Positions 12,101-24,600 of a stretch of DNA of 64,000 bases are shown in pieces; the first letter of the stretch is position 1; each line of letters opens with the position of its first letter. Where the stretch lies: assembly GCA_914767715.1 (NCBI GenBank), contig OU612074.1:22554062-22618061 (forward strand). The letters run 5' to 3'. This stretch comes from Membranipora membranacea (lineage: Eukaryota; Bryozoa; Gymnolaemata; Cheilostomatida; Membraniporidae). A program made the translations under genes and the position numbers. A model generated the notes under the pieces. That model did no database searches. It was given only the letters and a program-made list of their open reading frames with translations, and was not told the origin of the DNA.

Positions 12101-15100
12101 GGAGGGGGCAAACTGGCGTGATGTCGCACTGGAGTTCTGTAGAATAGAATCACTCACTATTTTTACTCTCTCATCACAGCCAATATGCACCACTATGCGT
12201 GCACGTGTCCACACATGCATAGTGGGGGTGATGAGTAGAACCCTCACACAAAGCCAGCCGAAATGCGGTCAATCCGCTGTGTTTGCATCTCAGCTTTTCA
12301 GAAGCAACTTATTACATAACAGTTGAGTAATCCTTATGTTATAACCAGGGCCAATAAGTAGCTACATCACAGAGTAAGTACATAATATGTACTTACTCCG
12401 TGACTACATCACTTGGGATGAGCATGGAGAAAATTTCCAGAGTTTCCCTAATCCCCTCCTAAGTTTTCAATAACATGGAAAATACTGATGAAATGATTAT
12501 GCAATCTATCTGGGTATTTTTTTTGGTTATTTATAAAGTATTCTTATAAGTTGAGAGTCTGTTAGACCTGTCACAAGTCGGGTCTGTCACATTCCGAATG
12601 CGCCAGTACATTAGGTATAAGATCCCTGGGATATCTCTATAATGTGAGACTTTGGCCTTTCGTACAAGTTATCACAGTGTAAGGATATAAGGATATCCTT
12701 ACTCTGTCATGATATTGAAGAGCAAAACAGAAAACATGGGCACTTTTCAAAGAAAATAGACTTTTCCTAATAAAGATCAGACAGAGGTAGATAAACACCC
12801 GTTCAGGGGTTATTTATAGCCCATATACATAACTGTTACCAATCCACTGCCAACTTAAGCTGCCGTAAACACATTTTTGTCACGCTGTCCAAGTATTGAC
12901 CGTAGTATCACATTTTCAAATTGCATTAAAACTGATTCATGGGGTTTCACTGATATTTGTGTGTTATATAACTTGTTGACTGACTAGGAGAAAGTTGATC
13001 GAACTCTAGGAGCAAAGTTAACTATAAGATCACAACTTTGAGGGTCAATGAAATATGTACAGCGTCACACAGATTATATCAATGAGCTCTTCCACATGTT
13101 GATTCACCGCTGTTCTTACACTGATGTCAACATATTTATGTAAGATCTAACTTCATCGAAACATTCCAATACTTATAGACGACGATAAGAAACATCGGAA
13201 CAGGGAAAGGTCCTCCAGCTTTGTTTACTTTACATAATTTGAAAAAACTTTGACAAAGGTTCCACACTGTACTTAATTTTCATTGAAACTCTGCATTGAA
13301 ACACAAGGTCACATTATTACCGCCATTACGGTTTCTATTTTCCAGTTCTGGCAAACTGCCAACTAAGATAAAAATCAGAAGTCTGAAGTATTATCCTGCT
13401 AAGCTTAGTGGATTGTCTACTGGCTGGTCTGTGGTTATGTAAACATATTGAGATTTTGCCTGTATGTCTTAATACATAATACATAATACATAATACATAA
13501 TACTACAGATCACTTATGGGGACATTCAACATCTATAGATGTATTCCCAAAACCACTACTTGATCAGATGCACTCGATTCTATGCCCCCCCCCCCCTCCA
13601 TACTTAGTATACATTACTAGGTCACAACAATTTTGTTGCTGAACCGAATCAGTGACTCGGCAAGGTCATTGGTTGGTCTCCCAGTAAAGCCTGGCCTTTG
13701 AGCTACATGCAGTGGAAAGCAGGAGGTGAAGGGGAAGGAAAGAATGCAATCATTTTTGTCACATTCCGGACTTCAGTAGAATGTGAAGCATGCCAGGCTG
13801 AGCCGAGAAACCAACTGCAAACGCTTGCTATTAGTTGAAACTTGCAGGATGAAAGACGCTGATTTGATTCTAAACGAGGCAGACTTGGGGAAATGAGCTC
13901 AAATTTGACTAACATGTTGCTAAAAAGTCACCGTGGAATGATTCACTAAACAGAGCAATAACCTGGAGAAACCACAAATGAAGCTTGACATTTACATACA
14001 TACATCCCTGAAGCCTGTAAATAACAGGATAGCCACCATAGCACACAAAATGTGAAACTACAATTTTTTGCAGATGATCCTCATGTTGTCACAGAGCAGA
14101 AGGATAGATACCCTCACTCTGCGATGATGTCATTAGTGTTTAGCAACATGTTACCAAATTTTAGCCCAATATCTCTAAGCCTTTAGCCCCCCAACATTTC
14201 ACACTTTAGGCATAAGGGTAAATCCTCATTCCTCACTCTATGATGTCACCTTGTGTTTAGCAATATGATATGAAAATGCAGTTTAGCTGATGTCTAGGAT
14301 TTCAGCCTCTCTACATTTCACAGCTAACTAGCGGTAATGTTACTTTTCGTCGAGTTTTAGTCGTACTTACTTTTCGTCGAGTTGTAGCCGAGTTTTGATG
14401 AACCATATAGGGTTAGTTATAGTACAGCCGATAAATCCCGCGGTGGAGGCTGAGAGTAAGTGTACCATAGAGCTATGCCCTCCTGTCAGCAGAGGGTAGT
14501 GTGAGTATACATCCTTAGCTTTAGCATAGGCACAAAAATATATCGCCCTGTAAGAAAATAGGCACAAAAATATATCGCCCTGTAACAACATAACAGTCAA
14601 AATATAAAATTATTTAAATGAGTGAACACTTATTTTCGCTACTGACATTTGAGTTTTATGCCTGTCAAAAATGTAAAAGACAAAATTGGACACACTGGTC
14701 ATACTTGTGATCATGGATGACGTCACTAGAAAACCACTGGTGTCATAAAATATAGTAGATAAGACTTATTTTCGTCACCGACTGTTGAATTTTGGATAAC
14801 AAGCCTGCCAGATATGGAAATAACAGTCGGGCTCAAACCATACTTGTGACAGTCTTATGTTAAATTATCATGTCATATTTGACACCTTGATAATCATGGG
14901 TTGCTATTTTAACCCTGTGAGTAGATAGGCCTACATAGAAAACTTTCCACTGAGGGATAAGAGAAATCACAGCAGCAGACTCCTGACTGAGATGATAGAG
15001 TCGTCCAGTGAGACATACAGACAGACTTACCTGGAGGGAGCCACACCCACAAGGTTAGGACCTAATCCACGAAACCATCCGATTATACCTTCTGTTCTGT

Positions 15101-16992
15101 ATATATATCTACAATAGCAAATCAGGTTATATTACTGTCAATCAATCATAAACCTGGGGGAAGTCTGGGTATGAATCTCTTTTTCAGCACACATAATTCA
15201 AAACGGCACATAATAATAAAATATTGGTAGCAAATCCATGAATGGCTTTATCCTTGCTCATAAGTTAGTCTTAGTGAATCATAGCAAGAGTAGTCCTATT
15301 TAATGACAACAAATATTGTCAGCTGTGATCTACATTAGACTTTATGGTCTAGTACAGATGGCTATATGTCACCTAATATGATTAATTGCCAATCGATCAT
15401 CATTCAGTCATGTCAACCCAAACTTTGTCTAACCTAGCCAACTTCGTGCACAAAAATCATCACACGACCAAGTTTCCCTCCTCTATGGGAGATATTTCTC
15501 ATTTCATCTTAGTCTGAGTGTTGCCTTCAGATATTATGCAAGAGGGCATGCCGGTGGGTATCCCACCATGCAAATTTTCTGGAATTCCCGGCGAAATCGG
15601 GACAATTATTGTCATCTCATTGTAAATGTTCATATAAAACTTATCTTCTTCGCAATTCCTCTTGATCCTATCATCGAGGATATTCTATATAGTATTACTG
15701 GATGAGAATGCTGAACATACGCTAATCAATCATGAGTGACTATCAGGCTGTTGTAAAGAACTCACAAGTCGGATGCTGAAATGATGATGAAATATATCTA
15801 ACCTTGCCAGCCTCATCTGGCTTAGGCCTATATATTTAGGCCTATGTAATCTTATTTCCATAATTGAAGGTTATCTTGTCTAACTTACTTATATCTGTTA
15901 TCCTTGTTTCAGCCCATAGGCCTATGTCTTGAGATAAATGTGCAAGAATGGAGGCAAGAAATAGTGCATTAGACATAGTTTTTGAGGTGTGTCAAATGTA
16001 CCGGAGGACGGGTTGGATTATTTTGAAAACTAGCCGACATAGCCTGTAGCAGATATACGCTCACTCTAGGCCCACCTTGGACTTCAACCCTAAAGATATC
16101 CTTTTTGCGAAATGATCTATTCTGGTCTATATTTCAATGGGCCCAGAATCGCACAGAGCAGGGCAGCAGTAAAGGATTTTACCTACAGACAGACTTACCC
16201 GAGACAATTCCAAAGCCCGAGTCGAGCTGTCTGTGTAGCAGGAGATGCAGTGCTATAGCTGTTGACGTTTACAGTTTTTAAAATGTTTCTATATATGTGT
16301 TTACTCCTAGTAGGATCTATTGGAAGTCCGCTGTTAGGACATTTAGGTGGTGGAGTCGATGTGAAATTCCAGTTTACACAGCTTGACTGTAGTCTTGTCT
16401 TCACGACATCAAGTGGAGACGTTATCACTGCACCAACTGTACCTCCCACACTGAAATCAAAATTATGTGTCAGGGAAATATAATATCGGACATTATTGTA
16501 TGAGCTCAATTCCTTGTCAAGTTCATCATGAGCAGTAGTCTAGTCTGACTTGGAAACTAAGGTTAGCTTTACTAGTAGGACTAAGTACTGAAAGTGATCG
16601 GCACTTCAAAAATGATAATAACATATCATGAGGATCCGACTGGTCTGAGGAGTGACTCACAGTTAAAAAAAACACACTTTACTTTAGATCAGTAGTCAGT
16701 GGTACTATCTATGGTGTATTGTTTTGTTAATTTTAAAATGTGTTTTTTTTCTGAAGCAGGTGACTTGTCAGTTAAATTTAGTTATCGTTATATCACAAGT
16801 GGCAGTGAGTAACAAACAATAATCACAATAGTTGAGTTATTTAATTTACATAGTTAGTAGTTTTGAAAATATTTATTCAGACCACCCTGCTTACTAACTA
16901 TATATATGCAGTCTTCTCTTCAACATATTATTAATATCAACTCACCCTCCTGCTACAAGATGTATGATAGGGTTTACTTCTTGACTGGACAT
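8865..16992 (-). CDS. SLC25A36: Mitochondrial pyrimidine nucleotide carrier, SLC25A33/SLC25A36-like (6 coding exons)
   Basis: Mitochondrial inner-membrane carrier that in known relatives exchanges pyrimidine (deoxy)nucleotides with the matrix. Coding exons in transcript order: 16946-16992, 16199-16450, 15031-15108, 14371-14547, 10162-10436, 8865-9100. All have AG/GT boundaries and join in phase to 1065 nt, 354 aa plus stop. The three carrier repeats show the signatures PLDVVK (residues 28-33), PIWFIK (172-177) and PHEVAR (275-280). The Trp in the second signature is typical of the SLC25A32/33/36 branch. The protein is some 30-40 residues longer than vertebrate SLC25A33/36, apparently through a longer matrix loop in exon 2 (Pro/Ser/Thr-rich, about residues 40-90). 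I cannot decide between SLC25A33 and SLC25A36 orthology; the invertebrate gene may predate that split. Confidence 0.93.
9920..10002. repeat. Imperfect foldback in a carrier intron, related to a copy in an MSH2 intron
   Basis: About 9920-9950 is an imperfect inverted repeat of 9971-10002. The motif AATGCAGACAATTGGATTAA also occurs, with one change, at about 22481-22503 in MSH2 intron 16, so it is a dispersed repeat. Confidence 0.55.
10162..10436 (-). CDS. SLC25A36: Carrier coding exon 5
   Basis: Acceptor TCTGTTTACAG, donor CACG|GTGAG. Begins in phase 2 with [20 protein letters not shown] and continues through [20 protein letters not shown] and the repeat 3 start ([20 protein letters not shown], then PHE). 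It covers the end of repeat 2 and the first half of repeat 3. Confidence 0.93.
12367..12403. repeat. Palindrome family member (37 bp)
   Basis: Arms of 18 bp with one mismatch around a single central base. Shares TCACAGAGTAAG outer arms with the perfect palindrome at 3008-3039 but has a different centre. Confidence 0.75.
12672..12707. repeat. Palindrome family member (degenerate)
   Basis: Contains TCACAGTGTAAGGATA and then GGATATCCTTACTCTGT, the same arms as 3008-3039 with a short duplication of the centre. Confidence 0.65.
13471..13503. repeat. 7-bp tandem repeat (AATACAT)
   Basis: Four full copies and a partial fifth copy of AATACAT inside carrier intron 4. Confidence 0.9.
14341..14390. 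repeat. Near-duplicate of the exon 4 donor region
   Basis: 14341-14363 and 14368-14390 match at about 21 of 23 bases, so the donor context AAAA|GTAA is repeated 27 bp into the intron. Extension to the second donor would read an immediate TAA, so it is unlikely to be productive. Confidence 0.8.
14371..14547 (-). CDS. SLC25A36: Carrier coding exon 4
   Basis: Acceptor TCTTACAG, donor AAAA|GTAAGT. Encodes [12 protein letters not shown] (start of repeat 2) through [16 protein letters not shown]. The region around its acceptor is duplicated: a 28-bp block that includes the acceptor occurs again 32 bp upstream in the transcript sense. Using the distal copy would shift the frame, so the proximal acceptor was chosen. 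Confidence 0.92.
14526..14585. repeat. Tandem duplication across a splice acceptor
   Basis: Two identical 28-bp blocks at 14526-14553 and 14558-14585 (period 32). Each carries the exon 4 acceptor (TTACAG followed by GGCGATATATTTTTG on the minus strand). Only the exon-proximal copy keeps the reading frame. Confidence 0.9.
15031..15108 (-). CDS. SLC25A36: Carrier coding exon 3
   Basis: Acceptor CTATTGTAG, donor CCAG|GTAAG. Encodes [20 protein letters not shown] and then GVAPSR, the end of carrier repeat 1 with the conserved EG...WFRGL matrix-helix motif. 78 nt; phase agrees on both sides. Confidence 0.93.
16199..16450 (-). CDS. SLC25A36: Carrier coding exon 2
   Basis: Acceptor TTTGATTTCAG, donor GG|GTAAGT. 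Encodes [20 protein letters not shown] of helix 1 with the first carrier signature, then a Pro/Ser/Thr-rich loop longer than in vertebrate homologues, ending LGLWNCLG across the junction. 252 nt, phase 2 on both sides. Confidence 0.92.
16946..16992 (-). CDS. SLC25A36: Carrier coding exon 1
   Basis: Starts at ATG 16992-16990 and encodes [16 protein letters not shown], matching the family N-terminus (short polar start, then HLxAGG of helix 1). The donor is GGAGG|GTGAG. It ends in phase 2; the next exon's first base completes a Gly codon. Confidence 0.88.
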
Positions 16993-18496
16993 GGTATCTA
17001 TTGACTGTTTGATAATGCAGCACTTGCAGAACTGTTGGCTTAGTACTGGGGTAACTGAATTTTAGTCCTGCTCTTACAAACCATTTAGTAGTAAAATGAA
17101 CTCTATTGGAAATTCACATAAATGCACATGGAACTCGACCCAAGAGACCGAAATAGAATTAGACTTCACTCTACCACTTCTAGGTCGGTTATCTAATATG
17201 ATAATTTCCTGTAGTGGCTTCAATCAGACCTACGCTAAGTCGACCTATTACAAAGCGGCTTTTTAATACCGCTCTTGTTTACATTTAAAAGGTTTCCAAT
17301 TGGTCAGTATTCAGGAAAATACCAGCATGCCCTTGGTGAGTGATCAGAAAGTCTTTGTTTACCCGATTAAGTCATCAAGTGCAATACTTGATCAAAAGAG
17401 GGATGACAACTCCCAGTGTAGCTATTACCTCTGCCAGCTGGGAGGGAGCAATGAGGGGGGAGTTTAGTGGAGGGAGTTTGTCACCAACTTACTGCTTATC
17501 TTGCCTCATAAAACCACATATACATAGACATAGATAGATATAGACATGAAAACGATTATAACAACTTACTCACCAGTTATGGAAAGACGCAACAACGAGG
17601 ACTTGTTGAAACAGTTGCATGAAGATATACAAATAATTCACCTGTTTTCATGGATCTCTGGGAGTGGACCTTAGATAAGGGTTATATCCACTGATATATA
17701 ATTCATATCAATGGTTATATCAGGTGATTATATGTGGTTATATGTACATAAAGACAGAGGTGTTTGCACTTAGAATAACATGGATTTAGTCCCTACACAA
17801 CAAAACAGATGTGAAGAATGGATATAAGGTAGCAAGGGAATTTCTTTTAATCTGGAACTTCACTTTCTTGCCATCTTTGATCATAAAAATTTGAGAGGAA
17901 GTTGTGTTTTCTCACCTCATACATGACAATTATTTTACATAACCGATAATCACACAGATCAAGACCAAATTCATAACACCAACAATAACAGATAGACTTG
18001 CGATTATTTTATTTACAACGACTTTCTAAAAACATATGATTATAAAAGTTAATAGAAAAATAAAAAGATCCCCGACTTGGCAGTATCAAATTAAACATCT
18101 TTGGCTTATTAGATTCAGAGATTCGGACAATGTAACATACAGCACACAGTAAAATAACCACGCCTTCCAGCGTCTATGATTGGACTCTTATCACCGTGAC
18201 ATTCTGTTGGTTTGTAGAATGCCCGACTGGTTTTTGGAATGCCCTATTGGTTGGTGGAATGCCCTGATGGATGGCAAACAATTCTGAGTTTTAGCTGCAA
18301 ATTAGAGTCTATCCATACTTGTCAAAAGAGGCTATAATTTTCCCAGAAGTTATCCGGGGATTTTCTTGACATTCAAAAAACAAGCATACCCATGCTGAAA
18401 CCTTATCATGCAAAACGGTGGTTGGCCTCCACTCTCCAGTAATTATAACATTACATAGATTATACAGTGTCTCACTGCAACGTCTGCTTTGATTGG
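16993..18496. other. Gap between MSH2 3' end and carrier 5' end
   Basis: 1.5 kb between two head-to-tail genes. It should hold the carrier promoter and 5' untranslated region and the MSH2 3' untranslated region. No ORF with recognisable content. A carrier upstream exon or TATA box cannot be assigned with confidence. Confidence 0.6.
18008..18013 (-). promoter_or_regulatory. Candidate MSH2 poly(A) signal
   Basis: AATAAA on the minus strand, 484 nt after the MSH2 stop codon. A plausible but unproven cleavage signal. Confidence 0.35.
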
Positions 18497-18681
18497 CTAA
18501 GCCGTGATCAGACTTTGTATAAACGGGTTCTCACTGCTCTGTATTTCTCGCCGTATACATTCTATCGCTGACTGGCTCTCAGATTGGTCAGTTTGAACCG
18601 CTGCTGACTTGAGACGTTTGATATAATCTGCTAACATGTCGTGTGATTCGTCACGATTTCTCTTACGGGTCAGTTTCTCTT
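18497..18681 (-). CDS. MSH2: MSH2 coding exon 23 (C-terminus)
   Basis: Acceptor TGATTACAG, stop TAG 18499-18497. Encodes the C-terminal helices ([24 protein letters not shown]) that in known MSH2 form part of the partner interface. No conservation in the last few residues is claimed. Confidence 0.9.
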
Positions 18682-21600
18682 CTGTAATCAGAATTATTAG
18701 TAAGCATGAGGATTCCATGCCTAGATTTTTCAAAAAACAAATCTTATTTTGGATGTGTTTACTGTAAGGAAGTATAATGCATGTTCAGTCCACAGATCAT
18801 ACAATTTTGGAGTTTATCTGAGGTATCTATAACGATAACATTTCATTTTTTTTGGCTATATTGTGGGGCACTTATTCACATGCTCGTACGTACACACAAC
18901 TTACCTTCAGTAAGTATTTTCCCCTCTTCTGATTGCTCTGCCTCCTCACTGACAGGTTTAGATAACACAGAGCGTTTCTGTGTACCCGTATCTTCTAATT
19001 CTATAGCCTTACGTTCTGCATAGTCCAGCACTCTCTGAGGAAAGTTTACGATACGTGCCACATGCAGCCCAAAGCTCTCATCACACACGCCTGCAATAAA
19101 ACAGGCAAGTACAGGGACTATGTATGAAGGGACTATTGAAATACAGTTGAAGACACAACTGCCCACAATGCATTCTGCATATGAAGTGTTTGATTACAAA
19201 ACAGGCTATATGAATACTAGTAATTAGAAGCTGCGTCCTTTTACATCAATTATGCACTGGGAAGATCTTGTCATAATAGGCTTAGGTTACCCAGTAGTAC
19301 ATGTCCTAATCTACACGTAAATTCTAAGATACTTTACAGCCAACCTTCACCAACCCCATTCTACAGCTCCCTACATTCTATATCCTCCCAGATAAACTCA
19401 GTAATAAGACTATCAATTCCAACCTTTTGACATGAATTTGGTATTTCATTCAAGATTGTCACAAACTATTGATACTGTGATGAGAGATATTCCCTGCTGC
19501 TATTTAGTAGGCCCACAGTTAAATATTCGGTTGTCAGAACCTTGCATGGTCACCATCTCATTGTGAGTTAAGATCAAAGCTATCACAAGCATAGTTACAA
19601 CATATAAAAAATTATTAACTGCGTTCTATATCATTGTCGGAGTATTATATTTGTATCATTAAACCAACGCAATATCATGTTTTATCTAGTTCGCCTGCAT
19701 TAGGAGTTGCGCCCCTCTCGCAGACAAAAAGGGATCAAAGCGCACAGTAGGTTGACATGAGATATCTCACCTGGTAGCACCTTGTATAGCAGTGTCATCT
19801 GACCGTTGTCAGTCATAGCTGACACGTGTACATTATTAACATGAGCTACTTCATCCTCTAAGGCTGTCAGCTCGTGGAAATGCGTGGCAAATAGAGTAAA
19901 ACATCTTATCTCTGTAGCTATGTGGCTGTAAGGTTAATACATTAATATGGTTTTATTAGAAACTCCGATTGGCCGACGGTAAGGTCAATTTGATTGGCTG
20001 AATACCTGAGTACCTGAGTACCTGAATACCTGAACACCTGAATACCTGAATACCTGAACACCTGAACACCTGAATACCTGAATACCTGAACATCTGTAAC
20101 AACTTTGAAAAATTGTATTTTTCGAATTTCAAATACGTTGCTAGCTGAAAGTCTATCATTAAATTATCATTATGAGCATGGTTCATGGGAATCAACATAT
20201 TATGGTGCGTCTGATATTGAGAGATCTCAGCTATTGCAAATCTCTAGGATCCCTAACAACCGGACTAATCTTAAATCTTCATACAACTTTGTACCTAAAT
20301 GTATTACAATATTTGTGTAGAATGATTACTAACTGAGATATGGCCCAGGCAAGTCCGAATCCATCATAGGTAGAAGTACCTCGCCCTAACTCATCTATAA
20401 TTATCATAGAGTTCTCTGTAGCGGCCTGTAAAGAGATTTTATAACACAATACATATACAATGTATAAAATGGCACATGGAATTATGTTCTCAAATTGATT
20501 GATTGTCTATACCTCAGAAGACTATCTCCACAGTGAGGCATTTTGAGGTGACTGAGAAGAGTAAGGTGATAATGATTGTTTCTGAGAATAGCCAGTTCAG
20601 CACATGTATATTTCAGATTGGTAAGCTTCCCGCGGTATGCAGGTTTGCTAAAGCCAGCACACCAGTACTACTGATAACGCATGAACAATTAAGACCGTTT
20701 AAGTTTAAAATGGTACCTTCGGAATTTTGTTTGATGGAAAGAACAATAAAGTGGCCTGCTATTTTTACCTTGAGAATAGCTGATGATTCTAGCATCTCTG
20801 CCATGAAGGTGGAGACGCCCTTCAGCTGGCTGTCACCCGCCCCGACTCGACACATTATACTATCAACCACAGTAACTGAGGCTGAGCTGCAGGGTACAAA
20901 ACATCCAATCTGTGCCATCAGAACCGACATGGCCACCTGAAATCAGAATAATAATAAATACATAAAATACAATACAGATCAAACTGTCATTAGCAGACTT
21001 CAGCAATCACTCACAGACTGAGAGGAGTCACATGTGGGGGGGGGGGGGGTTAATCAGGTCTTTTGGCAGTTTGAATTTGTGAAATGTCAACAGCTAAAAT
21101 TCTGACTATATGCACAGTACCTTTGTCATCTGATAATTCCAGTTGTTTCATCTATGTAATATCTTGCTTTCTACGAGACGAAATTCGCACATTGCGTTTT
21201 AGCACCTTGATCATCATATCAAAATTTTATGAGATTATTTTGCTATTTTTCATTTCTTATCAGCATATCCAACAGCGATAACCCCATACGAGTATGAACC
21301 AAAGTTTAACATGTTCCCTATAAACTCACCGATCTGATATATGTAGACTTTCCTCCCATATTTGGTCCGGTGATGATGTGAAACATGGACTTAGATTTAT
21401 CAAAGGTACAATCATTAGGTATATAGTCTACATCCATCGCCTCCAAACAGGGGTGTCTTATCTCTGTGAGGTCTGTCCTACCAGACCCTGTGAAATAAGA
21501 ACAAGTACTTAAATATTAAGTGGAAGTGTAAGACATTGAAGAAGATGAGAACTGTCAGTGACAAACTGGACTCGGGCAGGAGTTGTTCTCCCATTGAACA

Positions 21601-24600
21601 AAGGGGGAAAACTCCACAGAGTTTAGTTAAATTTTGTGTTGAAATCCGTGTATGACAAAACAAATTAGAAAAAAACCTATCATATACCTACAACTCAAGT
21701 ATGCAAATGACTTGATTGGCAAATAAAATCGATATGTTCATTGGTAACAGTTAAGAAAACTAGTGAATGGTTGGCAGTAGATGTGTCAAAGTTTGGGTGG
21801 TAAGTTGAACAGACATACCTAGAGGATTTATGGTAGGCCTGATATAAGGAATCGGAGCATTAGAAGAAGCTATAGATAGACTTATATGTACATCTATATG
21901 TGCTATTAGATCTCCCAGTCTGAATATCGGCTCCGCATAACCAGCTGTGAAATAGTATATCAGGTTATGAGTGAATAACTAACATTGAGCTAAGAAAATG
22001 TATGACATGCATTTGAAAGAATAACATGCACTGTATTGCAAGATTTACTCTGCTGTTCATGGAACTTGTATCTGGTTCATCAGTGAGAATTTGCAGATGT
22101 AGCAATGGTAGCTTGTAAGAAAAATTTAGAATCAATCAATGTCTTCATTCCATAGGACAGACTAGGAAGGATAAATTATTGCCAACACAGAGACAAACTA
22201 TTCCAATATACTAACAATATGCCACCAACATAGCATACGCAACTATATACAAAATAAAAAAGACAGAATGACAAATCTAAAATGATCATGTTATCTACTG
22301 TTGGATGTATACCTCTGGATTTGGATTTGGTGTGACAACCCTAGGCCTATTTCCAGCATCAGGAGCTGCACACATGAGGTACTCAAACTATTGACTATTG
22401 ACATCCTAAACAGTGTAATCTCAATGTCACGGTGTGACTAGACCTAGTTTGGTCTAATTGCTTGTGGAAGGGAGCAATTGGAATGCAGGCAATTGGATTA
22501 AACTCGATCTAATGTAGTAAAAAACTACACAGGTGCTAGTAGATAATAATCATACCAGCCACTTTCATGATCTCAGACACGACATTATTCTGGAGCTGCT
22601 GATAAGTTTTCTTTAGCTCCGAGTGTTCAGCGTTTAGTTTACTAAGAGATCTGCTGGTGAATCGAACTCCATCTTTTTTAGTATCCAATGTCTCGTAATT
22701 CTTGTTGTTCCTTAAAACTTTCTCATCCTAAGTGAAGAGAAAAAAAAGACTGACCACTTCAATTAGATTAGAATGCAGAAGTAATGCCAAGAATAACTTG
22801 CACCAAAAGATCTGGTCATTAGATCAGTAAGAGGAAAGGCCTCTTAACCTTACCAGGGAAGGGAGACTCCAACTATACAAGGCAAGAATTTTCCTTTTGG
22901 ATAAATAATTGATTAGTTAGCTTCGGTGGTGAGGTAATTTTAGCCTAAGTTATATAACGAATTGTAAAAAATAAGGACAATATCTGTCGCAATCCGCCTA
23001 AACTACTACTGCTGGGAAGGAAAACTACCTGTCACATCAGGGAAGATTTGTCCATAACTTTATTAAAACCCACAAACAGCGACCACCTGGCTGAGGTGTT
23101 ATCTCTCCAGTATATCAAGTGAGCACTACATACTTACCTTTCTAGTAAGCCTGAGGAAGTAGCCAAGCTGTGCATTAGTCTCAAGCTTCAGTGTCTTACC
23201 TGGATCTAAACTTAACTCAGCAGCTGTCTGCAACATTAGAAGCATGTCAGGAGTAAGACAGTGTGGAGAGAATACAATAAATACAAATTCTTATACATTC
23301 AGGATTACTCACATTACAGTGAGAGGGACTATCACTAGCTACTGAGAGAGACCTGCTAGAGTCTCACTCGCTACTGAGAGAGACCTGCTAGAGTCTCGGT
23401 CTTCAATCGCTCACTCAGTGGTGAAACTATATACATCCTGAGAGAGCCGTGTCAGCAACAGTTTGTCTAATTGAATGACGTTGATTGATGTGATAGTAAC
23501 TCAAAGGCTCAAGCAAAGATAAAATTACATATCATGTTTCATCCAACTTTATGCCAAATACAGCCATGCGCTGGTCTGATGTACCTGGGCCTGTCCTTGA
23601 TGCTGTCTTTCATGGTGCATGCAAGGCAATTCTTTTGACTCCATAATACGCGATGCAGGTTTCCACAAATCTGTAAGTACTATTTCAACCTACCTTTGTG
23701 AGTTGTTTGTTCATGTTTGCTTCTATAGCCTTCATTCTCTCTCCAATCTCAGCTAGCTGCTCATCAAAGTCGGGCTTTATCAGGAACTCCATAGTGTCGA
23801 CTGTGTTCATGTCAAGAACCTCATCTAATAGTGCTGAGAACTTTGATAGATCCAGCATCAACTCCTGCAAGATATGTGTTATAAAATTAGTATGATGTAT
23901 AATCTGGAACCTGATGAGGCGCAGAGGGTTATGAGTAGCCTGTCTTTGACACATGAAAACACCGAGTGAAAATTTTGACCTGATCAGAGAAACTTCCCTT
24001 ATGTACAGGGTGCTTTTTTTCAGCAAATTAAACCTAAAATTGTCTGTTTGCATTCATGCTTAACATACAAGCATTGAGGGTTTCGCCATAAATGCCTAAT
24101 GGAATTGAATTTCAGCAAATTAGCATGACTCAAAATCTAATTGAGAATTATGGCATTGCTTGGCAAGGTATCGCTGCTGGTGTCGAGGGAACTGGATCAG
24201 GGAATAGTATCAGTAGCCCTAGTTCAAATCGCTACCAATTTCCTAAGGGGATTCGGGCAAAAATAGGAAAATGTCATATTACCATTATCATAATCATATA
24301 ACTGCTGTATATTTATGTATGTGTTTATTGTTATTCTGCATTTCAAGCTGCATATATGTTACCCATCTCTTACAGAATCGGTGAAAAGTCTCCAATAATA
24401 ACATGAGACTTATGTCAAGCTCGTAATGGGTAGTAAAACATTGTCAAAAAACGCAATTGAAGAGGCGCTATTACAGAAGTTATCATGATGGTGGGCACTG
24501 ACAGGGTGTATCAATCACCTGCTCAGTGTTGTCATATATACCTTGAGTTCTGCAGAGAAGACATCTTTGAGAAGTTTAAAGTTATCCCCCTCATATTCGT

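Noticed and set aside
20503-20940. 145-codon plus-strand ORF
   Set aside because: Antisense shadow of MSH2 exon 19, which encodes the conserved ATPase signature on the minus strand.
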